Source of the DNA: Chryseomonas sp014190935
Lineage (GTDB): Bacteria; Pseudomonadota; Gammaproteobacteria; Pseudomonadales; Pseudomonadaceae
Length of the DNA: 64,000 nt
Direction of reading: 5' to 3'
Assembly (NCBI RefSeq): GCF_014190935.1
Contig: NZ_JACHVV010000002.1
Coordinates: forward strand, 434,001-498,000
Part shown: piece after piece, positions 40,788-48,031 of the stretch
Numbering within the stretch: position 1 is the stretch's first letter
Layout: each line of letters opens with the position of its first letter
Translations under genes and position numbers: made by a program
The notes under the pieces: generated by a model
The model's input: the letters and a program-made list of their open reading frames with translations, nothing else
Databases searched by the model: none
What the model was told of the DNA's origin: nothing

Positions 40788-41535
40788 AAATTGAGCACGT
40801 CATCACCGTTTCGACACCGCTGGCCTACAAGACCCGCCACGCCCGGGCTGAGCCCCTGCCTGCAACCGCTGGGCATCGCTTCGGCCGGTTGAACACGTAC
40901 TCGTACAGCGACCTGGGTACGACCCGCGTTCGAATGCCTGAGCCACTGCCGGTATAGCTCGCGCCCCCCGGCATCTTCGTTCCAGCCGGCCAAGCGCTGC
41001 CCTCATGGCCACGGAAACGCTCTGCTTGAACGCTGGCGGGCGACATCTCGACGCTCAGGTCCCGAGTGCCGGCCTGCAATGAGGTATGGAGGAGGATGCA
41101 GGTGTGCATAGGCGCCTGAAAAACGTGGAGAACCAACAGGCGGTCACCACCGATTGCTGAATACGATGTAGTGCCCAGCTTCTCGCTTCCGACACTTTCT
41201 GTCCGGGAAACGATTCAGCACGGAGTGCTACTCGCAGTCGACCGGTCCAGGCCCGGGACCGCGCTCAGTGCCCCCTCCTCCAACAGCCATTTGCCCGCTC
41301 CAACTCGCGCTTCGACCATGGTCGGTAAAGTCAACATCGGGCAGCTCAAAGGTCTTGTTTTGCGCAAGCCAGTCTGAGACCATTCTTCGCTGTCAGGTGA
41401 GGCGGTCTCCACGGAGCTGCCGACCTGTCGAGAACCTGGAGTACATCAGGGCCAGCTTTCGCGGCATGGGTTTCTCCTCGTTTCAAAACTGTCGTCCTCG
41501 CGGACAACAACGTCATCTTATTCAAGGAGAAATCC
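40788..41535. other. Long region without a supported gene, upstream of the cold-shock gene
   Basis: About 750 bases. Several frames are open but none has a family signature or a convincing ribosome site. The last 100 bases are the likely long leader of the cold-shock gene, with a hairpin (GTCC-TCGC-GGAC, near 41494-41505) and an ACAACAAC stretch. The rest shows no feature I can support; it may be decayed coding sequence or encode a small RNA. Confidence 0.45.
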
Positions 41536-41745
41536 ATGTCTACTCGCCAAACTGGCACCGTCAAGTGGTTCAACGACGAGAAAGGCTTCGGCTTCATCAC
41601 CCCCCAGAGCGGCCCGGACGTGTTCGTTCACTACCGTTCCATTCAGGGTAACGGCTTCAAGAGCCTGCAAGAAGGCCAGGCTGTTTCCTTCCTGGTCGTG
41701 CAAGGCCAGAAAGGCCTGCAGGCCGATGAGGTGCAGGTGATCTAA
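41536..41745 (+). CDS. CspA-family cold-shock protein
   Basis: A 69-residue single OB-fold nucleic-acid-binding protein that melts RNA secondary structure. RNP1 KGFGFIT (residues 17-23) and RNP2 VFVHY (31-35) are intact, with the start GTVKWFNDEKGFGFI typical of the family. Second position of the usual FVHF is tyrosine (VHYRSIQ), as in several Pseudomonas Csp proteins. AAGGAGAAA precedes the ATG. A long leader with a hairpin is present upstream, as in temperature-controlled csp genes, and a strong terminator follows at 41761. Confidence 0.95.
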   Translation: MSTRQTGTVKWFNDEKGFGFITPQSGPDVFVHYRSIQGNGFKSLQEGQAVSFLVVQGQKGLQADEVQVI

Positions 41746-41760
41746 TCACCCGCCTTCTCG

Positions 41761-41792
41761 AAAAAGCCCAACCCCCGGTTGGGCTTTTTTTT
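41761..41792 (+). terminator. Intrinsic terminator of the cold-shock gene
   Basis: AGCCCAACC-CCC-GGTTGGGCT followed by eight Ts; an A run before the stem could also serve the opposite strand. Confidence 0.92.
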
Positions 41793-41852
41793 GCGCAGAC
41801 GTTGGCCCCTTGCCAGCTTGCGCTATCGCCACTTAGGGATGAGGTGCGTTTC

Positions 41853-42509
41853 ATGAAGACTCTCGCTGCCCTGCTCTGCCTGCTCCTGCTCGCCGGTTGC
41901 GCCGCCTTTCCCGGTGACGAACTCTCTTCCCAGCCGTTTCGCGCGCCCCTGAGCGAGCAACCGCAGCGCCCCAGGGTGCTGGTGGAATTTAACTTCTATC
42001 GCGGCACTGTCGAAGACGCCAAGGACGCGACGTCGATCGCCGTCGCCCGCGAAGGCCTGAAGCCGCGGCTGCGCGAGATCCTGGCAGGCTCCAGGCTGTT
42101 CGACCGCATCACCCTGGTGCCGGAACCCGGCAGACCCGACGACGCCCTGCTGCGCCTCAAGCTCTACAACAGCACCTCCTACGCCGCCGCCATCGCCAGT
42201 GGCCTGATTACCGGCGCCACCTTCTTTCTCGTCCCCGGTACCGCCAAGGACGACTACGTACTGACCGCCGAATGGATCGCGCCGGGAAGCGGTCCGTCCA
42301 CCCGCGTACGCAACGCCAGCTCGGTGCGCACCTGGATGGGTGTCTGGTTCCTGCCGCTGGCCGCCAGCCATCAGGCGGGGACCGCCATCGAGGAAACCTT
42401 CGCCCGCCAGGTCAACGACGCCCTGCGCCAGCTGCAAAGCGCCGGCGTGTTCGCCGACCACTCCTCGCTCCAGGGGAACGGCGAAACGCCTGCGCCGGTC
42501 ACACCTTGA
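41853..42509 (+). CDS. Putative lipoprotein
   Basis: A 218-residue exported lipoprotein. The signal peptide MKTLAALLCLLLLAGC ends in a clear lipobox (LAGC, cysteine at residue 16), so lipid attachment and membrane anchoring are expected. The mature part has a short hydrophobic segment (YAAAIASGLITGATFFLVPG) and a C-terminal helix around EETFARQVNDALRQL; it resembles the DUF4136/DUF4410 type of uncharacterised lipoproteins, but I cannot decide the family. The start at 41853 is chosen because it begins the signal peptide. A small gene follows after 26 bases. Confidence 0.78.
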   Translation: MKTLAALLCLLLLAGCAAFPGDELSSQPFRAPLSEQPQRPRVLVEFNFYRGTVEDAKDATSIAVAREGLKPRLREILAGSRLFDRITLVPEPGRPDDALLRLKLYNSTSYAAAIASGLITGATFFLVPGTAKDDYVLTAEWIAPGSGPSTRVRNASSVRTWMGVWFLPLAASHQAGTAIEETFARQVNDALRQLQSAGVFADHSSLQGNGETPAPVTP

Positions 42510-42535
42510 CCGGCAATCACGTAGACGAGGATCCC

Positions 42536-42685
42536 ATGGCCGAAGAAAAGCGCAAAGCCGACGAACGCGAACTGCCCAAGGACGAAAAGCCCCTGCGCAC
42601 CGAGCACGCCAAGACCGATGACGGGCGCGATCCCCCTTCGCCCAACAGTCCGGACCGCACCAAGGACGCCACGGGCTACAACTGA
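42536..42685 (+). CDS. Small charged hypothetical protein
   Basis: A 49-residue, highly hydrophilic and probably disordered protein rich in K, D, E and P, with no cysteine, signal or membrane segment. The ATG is preceded by GACGAGG, and the stop is 15 bases before a good terminator (42700-42728), which supports a real small gene co-transcribed with the lipoprotein gene. I do not know its function; similar tiny charged proteins are common in Pseudomonas. Confidence 0.6.
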   Translation: MAEEKRKADERELPKDEKPLRTEHAKTDDGRDPPSPNSPDRTKDATGYN

Positions 42686-42699
42686 TCCCGACCTTTTCG

Positions 42700-42728
42700 G
42701 AAACGACCGCCACGGCGGTCGTTTCTTT
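42700..42728 (+). terminator. Intrinsic terminator
   Basis: Stem GAAACGACCGCC-GGCGGTCGTTTC (11-12 base pairs, short loop) followed by TTT, after the small charged gene. Confidence 0.85.
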
Positions 42729-42853
42729 ATGTACGCCCTGCCCCGCGGGGTTGGCTCGTTCCTCCCTCCTTACTGCATAATGCCCACACTCCGACGTCTA
42801 TCGGCCCCTTTTCTCTTCAACTAGGCCGGTACCCTGCCAAGGTGTGTGTCCCG

Positions 42854-44317
42854 ATGCGAAAGACCTTCCGATCTCTGGGCCTGCTGCTGAGCTGCTGCGC
42901 CCTGGGCTTTTCCCTGCCCGTCAGTGCCGATACCTCCTACCTGCCACCGCGAATCGAAAAGGCGATGCAGACCAACAAGATCCCCGGCAGCGACCTGTCG
43001 CTGGTGATGCTGCCCCTCGATGGGCCGGGCGAGAACGACTACTACAATGCCGACGTCTCGGTGAATCCGGCGTCGACCATGAAGCTGATCACCACCTTTG
43101 CCGCCCTGGAACTGCTGGGTCCCACCTACCAGTGGAAGACCGAGTTCTATACCGACGGCACGCTCAAGGACGGCATCCTCAACGGCAACCTCTACCTCAA
43201 GGGCGGCGGCGATCCCAAGCTGAACATGGAGCGGCTATGGCTGCTCATGCGCGACCTGCGCGCCAATGGCGTACTGGAAGTCACCGGTGACCTGGTGCTG
43301 GATCGCGGTCGCTTCGTGAAACCCAACCTGCCGGCCTTCAACGACGACGGCGAAGACGAGAACAAGACCTTCCTGGTCGGTCCGGACTCGCTGCTGGTCA
43401 ATCTCAAGTCGGTGCGCATGGTGGTGCGTTCGGCCGATGGCCGGGTCAGCGTCTCCATGGATCCGCCGCTGACCAACGTCAACATCGACAACCAGATGCG
43501 CGCCACCGGCAAGAGCGGTTGCCCGGCCTGGCCCGAGGTGCGCTTCAATCCGGTGCCCCAGGCCGATGGCAGTACCAGCCTAGTGGTCAGTGGCCAGTTG
43601 CCGGATGGCTGCAACGCCCAGAGCTATCTGTCGCTGCTCGACCACCCGGCCTACACCGCCGGTGCGGTGCGGGCCATCTGGCAGGAACTGGGCGGCAGCA
43701 TCAAGGGCCGTACCCGGGAGGGCAGCGTGCCGCGCAATGCCGAGGTGCTCGCCCGGGCCTTCTCGCCCGACGTGGTGGAGATCATTCGTGACATCAACAA
43801 GTACAGCAACAACACCATGGCCCAGCAGCTGTTCCTTTCCATCGGGGCGCAATTCCGCACCTCGGCGGATGCGGACGACAGCAAGGCGGCGCTGCGGGTC
43901 ATCCGCTCGTGGCTGGCGCGCAAGGGCATCAATGCCAGTCACCTGATCATGGAGAACGGCTCCGGCCTGTCACGGACCGAGCGGGTCAGTGCCCGGGAGA
44001 TGGCCGAGATCCTGCGCGCCGCCTGGCAGAGTCCCTATGGCCCGGAGTTCATCTCCTCGCTGCCACTGGCCGGCATGGACGGCACCCTGCGCAAGCGCAT
44101 GAAGAATTCGCCGCTGACCGGCCAGGCGCACATGAAGACCGGCACCCTGAACAACGTACGGGCCCTGGCGGGCTTCGTCCGGGACGCCAACGCGCGCAAC
44201 TGGGTGGTGGTCGCCATCCTCAACAGCAGCCGCCCCTGGGGTGCTTCGTCGATCCTCGACGAGGTGGTGCTGGATCTCTATCTGCGCAGCCGCCAGGACG
44301 GCGCGGTCGCCAACTGA
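42854..44317 (+). CDS. dacB: D-alanyl-D-alanine carboxypeptidase/endopeptidase (PBP4, class C)
   Basis: A periplasmic peptidase that trims peptidoglycan stem peptides and cross-links; 487 residues. A signal peptide (LGLLLSCCALGFSLPVSA) is followed by the active-site SxxK in NPASTMKLITTF near residue 76, the SxN motif in KYSNNTMAQQ near 320, and KTG in HMKTGTLNN near 432, all in S13-family order with the inserted domain between SxxK and SxN. The ATG at 42854 was preferred over a GTG at 42842, since it starts the signal peptide and follows AAGGTGTG. A strong terminator follows. Confidence 0.93.
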   Translation: MRKTFRSLGLLLSCCALGFSLPVSADTSYLPPRIEKAMQTNKIPGSDLSLVMLPLDGPGENDYYNADVSVNPASTMKLITTFAALELLGPTYQWKTEFYTDGTLKDGILNGNLYLKGGGDPKLNMERLWLLMRDLRANGVLEVTGDLVLDRGRFVKPNLPAFNDDGEDENKTFLVGPDSLLVNLKSVRMVVRSADGRVSVSMDPPLTNVNIDNQMRATGKSGCPAWPEVRFNPVPQADGSTSLVVSGQLPDGCNAQSYLSLLDHPAYTAGAVRAIWQELGGSIKGRTREGSVPRNAEVLARAFSPDVVEIIRDINKYSNNTMAQQLFLSIGAQFRTSADADDSKAALRVIRSWLARKGINASHLIMENGSGLSRTERVSAREMAEILRAAWQSPYGPEFISSLPLAGMDGTLRKRMKNSPLTGQAHMKTGTLNNVRALAGFVRDANARNWVVVAILNSSRPWGASSILDEVVLDLYLRSRQDGAVAN

Positions 44318-44323
44318 CGCGCA

Positions 44324-44365
44324 AAACAAAACCGGCGTCTGCTCGCGCAGACGCCGGTTTTGTTT
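44324..44365. terminator. Bidirectional intrinsic terminator after dacB
   Basis: AAACAAAACCGGCGTCTGC and its exact reverse complement around a TCGC loop. A-rich and T-rich flanks make it usable from both strands, serving dacB (+) and possibly the DUF3309 gene (-). Confidence 0.92.
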
Positions 44366-44475
44366 ACCACACTCGGCAAGGCAGGCCGGAAAGCCGACGT
44401 TACCGCGCTGCACCGCATTGGGCAAGAACTTTGTCCAACGCACCCTTGTGGGGCATTTTCGGGCCTTGAACGGGC

Positions 44476-44634
44476 CTAGATCATGCCGAGCAAGAGCAGT
44501 ACCAGCAGGACGACCAGGATGGCGCCCACGATACCGGACGGGCCGTAGCCCCAGCTGCGCGAGTGCGGGAATACCGGAAGTCCGCCGATGAGCAGGACCA
44601 GCAGCACCAGAACCAGGATGGTCGAGAGAGTCAT
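44476..44634 (-). CDS. DUF3309 family membrane microprotein
   Basis: A 52-residue protein translated from the minus strand: MTLSTILVLVLLVLLIGGLP, then VFPHSRSWGYGPSGIVG, then a second hydrophobic run ending in LLLLGMI. Two hydrophobic segments around the SWGYGPSG turn are the signature of DUF3309, a family of very small inner-membrane proteins without known function. A GGAGAATGGCAG-type sequence precedes the ATG (GGAGAA, 6 bases upstream). The gene stands alone between dacB and actP. Confidence 0.82.
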   Translation of the reverse strand: MTLSTILVLVLLVLLIGGLPVFPHSRSWGYGPSGIVGAILVVLLVLLLLGMI

Positions 44635-44788
44635 CTGCCATTCTCCATGAAGGCCAAAGGTCGACCGTCGCCGTAACAGGATGATACGAAGCGACGGGCT
44701 TATTCCATGGACCCGCGCCAGCGGCGGAAAATCCCGACGTCGTCAGCTAACCCTACCCGCCCTCGCCGCCTACCAGGTGACAGCGCAC

Positions 44789-44818
44789 AAAAAAGCCTGG
44801 ATCAGGGATCCGGGCTTG
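44789..44818 (-). terminator. Intrinsic terminator of DUF485-actP
   Basis: On the minus strand AAGCCCGGATC-CCT-GATCCAGGCTT (one mismatch in the stem) followed by TTTTT, 20 bases after the actP stop codon. Confidence 0.87.
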
Positions 44819-44837
44819 GTCTTGTCGCGGATGTCTG

Positions 44838-46493
44838 TCAGTGCGAGACGGCGCCGCTGGCGCCCAGACCGGTCTGGGATCTCACGAACTGCGGATAGAA
44901 GCGAGCACGCTCTTCTTCGGCCGCCGCCGATTTGTCGGTGATGGAGAAGAACCAGATACCAATGAAGGCCACGGCGATGGAGAACAGCGCCGGGTATTCA
45001 TAGGGGTAGATCGGCTTGGCATGACCGAGGATGGTCACCCAGATGGTCGGGCCGAGCACCATCAGCGCCACTGCGGTAATCAGGCCGAGCCAGCCACCGA
45101 TCATGGCGCCGCGGGTGGTCAGACGCTTCCAGTACATCGAAAGCAGCAGGATGGGGAAGTTGCAGCTGGCGGCGATGGAGAACGCCAGACCCACCATGAA
45201 GGCGATGTTCTGCTTCTCGAAGAGGATGCCCAGGGCGATGGCGACTACGCCGAGGGCCACGGTGGTCATCTTGGAGACGCGGATCTCGTCCTTTTCGTTG
45301 GCCTTGCCCTTCTTGATCACGCTGGCGTAGAGGTCATGGGAGACCGCCGAGGCACCGGCCAGGGTCAGACCGGCGACCACCGCCAGGATGGTGGCGAAGG
45401 CCACCGCCGAGATGAAGCCCAGGAAGATGCTGCCACCCACGGCGTTGGCCAGGTGCACCGCCGCCATGTTGTTGCCACCCAGCAAGGCGCCGGCGGCGTC
45501 CTTGAAGGCCGGATTGGTGCTGACCAGCAGGATGGCGCCAAAGCCGATGATGAAGGTCAGGATGTAGAAGTAGCCAATGAAGCCGGTGGCGTAGAACACG
45601 CTCTTGCGGGCTTCCTTGGCGTCGCTGACGGTAAAGAAGCGCATCAGGATGTGTGGCAGGCCGGCGGTGCCGAACATCAGCGCCAGACCCAGGGAGAAGG
45701 CCGAGATCGGATCCTTCACCAAGCCGCCGGGACTCATGATGGCCTCGCCCTTCGGGTGCACGGCGATGGCTTCGGCGAACAGGCGGTTGAAGTCGAAGCC
45801 GACGTGCTTCATCACCATGAAGGCCATGAAGCTGGCACCGGACAGCAGCAGCACCGCCTTGATGATCTGTACCCAGGTGGTGGCCAGCATGCCGCCGAAG
45901 AGTACATAGAGCACCATCAGGATACCCACCAGCACCACGGCGATGCTGTAGTCCAGGCCGAACAGCAGCTGGATCAGCTTGCCGGCACCGACCATCTGGG
46001 CGATCAGGTAGAGGGCGACCACTACCAGCGAACCGCAGGCGGACAGGGTACGGATGTCCTTCTGCTTGAGGCGATAGGACGCCACGTCAGCGAAGGTGTA
46101 CTTGCCCAGGTTGCGCAAGCGCTCGGCGATCAGGAACAGGATGATCGGCCAGCCCACCAGGAAGCCGATGGAGTAGATCAGGCCGTCGTAGCCGGAGGTG
46201 AACACCAGGGCGGAAATGCCCAGGAAGGAGGCGGCCGACATGTAGTCGCCGGCGATCGCCAGGCCGTTCTGGAACCCGGTGATGCGCCCGCCGGCGGCAT
46301 AGTAGTCCGCGGCGGAGCGATTGCGTTTGGAGGCCCAGTAGGTGATGCCCAGGGTGGCCCCGACGAAGGCCACGAACATCAGGATGGCGGAGACGTTCAG
46401 GGGTTGGCGCTGGACCGCGCCACTGATGGCATCGGCGGCCCAGAGCGAAGGCGAGAGGGCCAGCAGCGCAGCGGCCAGGGAAAGACGTCTCAT
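44838..46493 (-). CDS. actP: Cation/acetate symporter ActP
   Basis: A 551-residue solute:sodium symporter that imports acetate and related short acids. It starts with a cleavable-looking signal (LAAALLALSPSLWA), as ActP does, then has about 13 helices. Family segments include DYYAAGGRITGFQNGLAIAG near residue 63 and DYMSAASFLG. The ATG overlaps the stop of the DUF485 gene (ATGA); this yjcH-actP pair is conserved. In Pseudomonas, actP is under MxtR/ErdR (CrbSR) control and catabolite repression; a kinase of that type is encoded at 26316 and matching candidate sites lie upstream of the DUF485 gene. Confidence 0.94.
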   Translation of the reverse strand: MRRLSLAAALLALSPSLWAADAISGAVQRQPLNVSAILMFVAFVGATLGITYWASKRNRSAADYYAAGGRITGFQNGLAIAGDYMSAASFLGISALVFTSGYDGLIYSIGFLVGWPIILFLIAERLRNLGKYTFADVASYRLKQKDIRTLSACGSLVVVALYLIAQMVGAGKLIQLLFGLDYSIAVVLVGILMVLYVLFGGMLATTWVQIIKAVLLLSGASFMAFMVMKHVGFDFNRLFAEAIAVHPKGEAIMSPGGLVKDPISAFSLGLALMFGTAGLPHILMRFFTVSDAKEARKSVFYATGFIGYFYILTFIIGFGAILLVSTNPAFKDAAGALLGGNNMAAVHLANAVGGSIFLGFISAVAFATILAVVAGLTLAGASAVSHDLYASVIKKGKANEKDEIRVSKMTTVALGVVAIALGILFEKQNIAFMVGLAFSIAASCNFPILLLSMYWKRLTTRGAMIGGWLGLITAVALMVLGPTIWVTILGHAKPIYPYEYPALFSIAVAFIGIWFFSITDKSAAAEEERARFYPQFVRSQTGLGASGAVSH

Positions 46494-46801
46494 GGCTGCA
46501 CCTCCCGGAGGATTTCCGCGTTGAGCCGATCGAATTCCCCATTGGCCCGGCGCACATAGATGCCGGTCAGGACGAAAGCCGAAAGGATCAGACCGACGCC
46601 CAGGGGAATGCCCCAGGTCATGGCGGTCTCCGCATGGATACGGGTGCCGAGGACCTTGGGCGCGAAGGCGATCAGAAGGATGAAGGCGGAATAGAGTCCG
46701 AGCATGATGGCGGAAAGCGTCCAGGCGAATCGCCCGCGCTTCGCCACCAGTTCCTGGAAACGCGGACTGGCTTCAATCCGCCGGTAGGTGCTGTCATTCA
46801 T
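46490..46801 (-). CDS. yjcH: DUF485 family membrane protein (YjcH)
   Basis: A 103-residue inner-membrane protein with two helices (TLSAIMLGLYSAFILLIAFA and TWGIPLGVGLILSAFVLTGI) and the conserved N-terminal pattern FQELVAKRGRFAWTLS. It is the usual small partner gene of actP and overlaps it by four bases. The leader is unusual: AAGGA is followed by AACAACAATA and then ATG, so an A-rich Crc/Hfq-type motif lies between ribosome site and start. Confidence 0.92.
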   Translation of the reverse strand: MNDSTYRRIEASPRFQELVAKRGRFAWTLSAIMLGLYSAFILLIAFAPKVLGTRIHAETAMTWGIPLGVGLILSAFVLTGIYVRRANGEFDRLNAEILREVQP

Positions 46802-46811
46802 TATTGTTGTT
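46802..46811 (-). promoter_or_regulatory. Candidate Crc/Hfq (CA) motif in the DUF485-actP leader
   Basis: Minus-strand AACAACAATA, directly between the AAGGA ribosome site and the ATG at 46801. Its position would let Hfq/Crc block initiation of the acetate permease operon. Pattern match only. Confidence 0.6.
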
Positions 46812-46870
46812 CCTTACAGCATGACGGGAGCGTCGAGCTCTACTCTAGGCCCGCCCGGTAAGGCTTCCAG

Positions 46871-46884
46871 ACGACTTTAGTCGT
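46871..46884. promoter_or_regulatory. Candidate response-regulator operator upstream of DUF485-actP
   Basis: Inverted repeat with perfect 6-base arms, ACGACT-N2-AGTCGT, centred about 76 bases upstream of the DUF485 start. A LuxR-type response regulator (ErdR/CrbR) is the expected activator of actP in Pseudomonas, and such short-spaced dyads fit that type. No strong -35 lies downstream, in keeping with activation. Confidence 0.5.
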
Positions 46885-46897
46885 ACCCCTCCAGACC

Positions 46898-47800
46898 TCA
46901 GTAATCCCAGAGCCGACGCCAGCCCTGTAGCGGGTGGTGACCCTCGCCATCGACCACCGAAACGCTCGCCGTCATCCCCGCGCTGAGGTGGATATCCGCG
47001 GGTACGTCGAGTAGTTCGATACGCACTGGAATGCGCTGTGCCAGGCGCACCCAGTTGAAGGTCGGCTCGACGGTGGCCAGCAACTGGGCATCGTTGGCCG
47101 CATTGCGGTCGGTGATGCCGCTACTGATGCTCGCCACCCGTCCCTGCAGCGGCGCTGCCTGGTTCATCAGGCGCACCCGTACCGCATCGCCGGGATGGAT
47201 GTGGGGAATCTTGGTCTCCTCGAAATAGGCCATGACGTAGAAGGAGCGGGTATCCACCAGCGCCATCACCGCCTGGCCGGTCTGCACATAGTTGCCCTCG
47301 GCGAATCTGAGGTTGGTGATCCGCCCCTCCCGTGGCGCCAGCACCCGGCTGCGATCCAGGTTGATCTGGGCCAGGTTCACGTCGCTCAGGGCTTCCTGGT
47401 ACTGGCTGCGGGCGACCGCCACGTTGACCTGGGCGGTCTCGCGATCCTCGGCGCTGATGGCGCTGGAGCCCAGCCGCTGGCGCCGCGCCGACTCGCTCTC
47501 GCGCAGGCGCAACTGCTGCTGGCGCGTATCGGCCACCGCCTTGGCGTGGTCGAGATTGGCCTGGTAACGCTGCTGATCGATCTGCAGGAGCAGGTCGCCG
47601 CGCTTCACCAGCTGGTTGTCCACCACCGCCAGGCGCGTCACCCAGCCCGACACGTCGGGCGCCACCACCACCACATCCGCCCGCACCCGCGCATCGCGGG
47701 TCCAGGGTGTGTAGAGATAGAAATGCCACAGCCAGGTACCGGCCAGGATGGCCAGCAGTACCACGATCAGGGTTATCGCCACACGCAGGGTCTTGTGCAT
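46898..47800 (-). CDS. aaeA: HlyD/EmrA-family periplasmic adaptor (AaeA-like)
   Basis: A 300-residue membrane-fusion protein: an N-terminal anchor helix (VAITLIVVLLAILAGTWLWH), the biotinyl-lipoyl strands WVTRLAVVDNQLVKRGDLLLQID and VLAPREGRITNLRFAEGNYV that pack together, a coiled-coil hairpin between them (residues ~80-150), and a beta-barrel end. The opening TPWTRDARVRADVVVVAPDVSG is typical of AaeA. It is the last gene of aaeB-DUF1656-aaeA. AaeAB exports p-hydroxybenzoate and other aromatic acids, which fits the ferulate/vanillate genes in this window; the substrate is an inference. Confidence 0.9.
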   Translation of the reverse strand: MHKTLRVAITLIVVLLAILAGTWLWHFYLYTPWTRDARVRADVVVVAPDVSGWVTRLAVVDNQLVKRGDLLLQIDQQRYQANLDHAKAVADTRQQQLRLRESESARRQRLGSSAISAEDRETAQVNVAVARSQYQEALSDVNLAQINLDRSRVLAPREGRITNLRFAEGNYVQTGQAVMALVDTRSFYVMAYFEETKIPHIHPGDAVRVRLMNQAAPLQGRVASISSGITDRNAANDAQLLATVEPTFNWVRLAQRIPVRIELLDVPADIHLSAGMTASVSVVDGEGHHPLQGWRRLWDY

Positions 47801-47827
47801 CGCCTTGGGGATCCTTTTGTAAGGGGC

Positions 47828-48031
47828 TCAGGTGGCCAGGACGGCAACGAGGCCGGCCAGCCAGAGCACGAACAGCGCACAGCCGAACAGGGCGCTGTGC
47901 CACAGATGGCGGCCGAGGCCGCTGCGCTGCAGCAGCCACAGCGACAGCGCCGTCAGCAGCAGCGCCAGGACGCCATAGACGAACAGCGGCCCCAGATAGA
48001 CCCCGCCGATGGCCCATTCATGCAGATTCAT
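47828..48031 (-). CDS. aaeX: DUF1656 family small membrane protein (AaeX-like)
   Basis: A 67-residue inner-membrane protein with two hydrophobic segments (YLGPLFVYGVLALLLTALSL and ALFGCALFVLWLAGLVAV). DUF1656 proteins are routinely encoded between the FUSC pump and its adaptor, as here; the start overlaps the pump gene by 14 bases and the adaptor gene begins 27 bases after its stop. Its exact job in the efflux complex is unknown. Confidence 0.88.
   Translation of the reverse strand: MNLHEWAIGGVYLGPLFVYGVLALLLTALSLWLLQRSGLGRHLWHSALFGCALFVLWLAGLVAVLAT

Noticed and set aside
40825..41136. 103-codon minus-strand frame with an SGIRTR-type segment
   Set aside because: Such segments often come from tRNA-derived or repetitive DNA; no tRNA fold, ribosome site or family could be supported.
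41171..41377. Small plus-strand frame before the cold-shock gene
   Set aside because: No ribosome site or known family; the composition does not differ from random open frames at this GC content.
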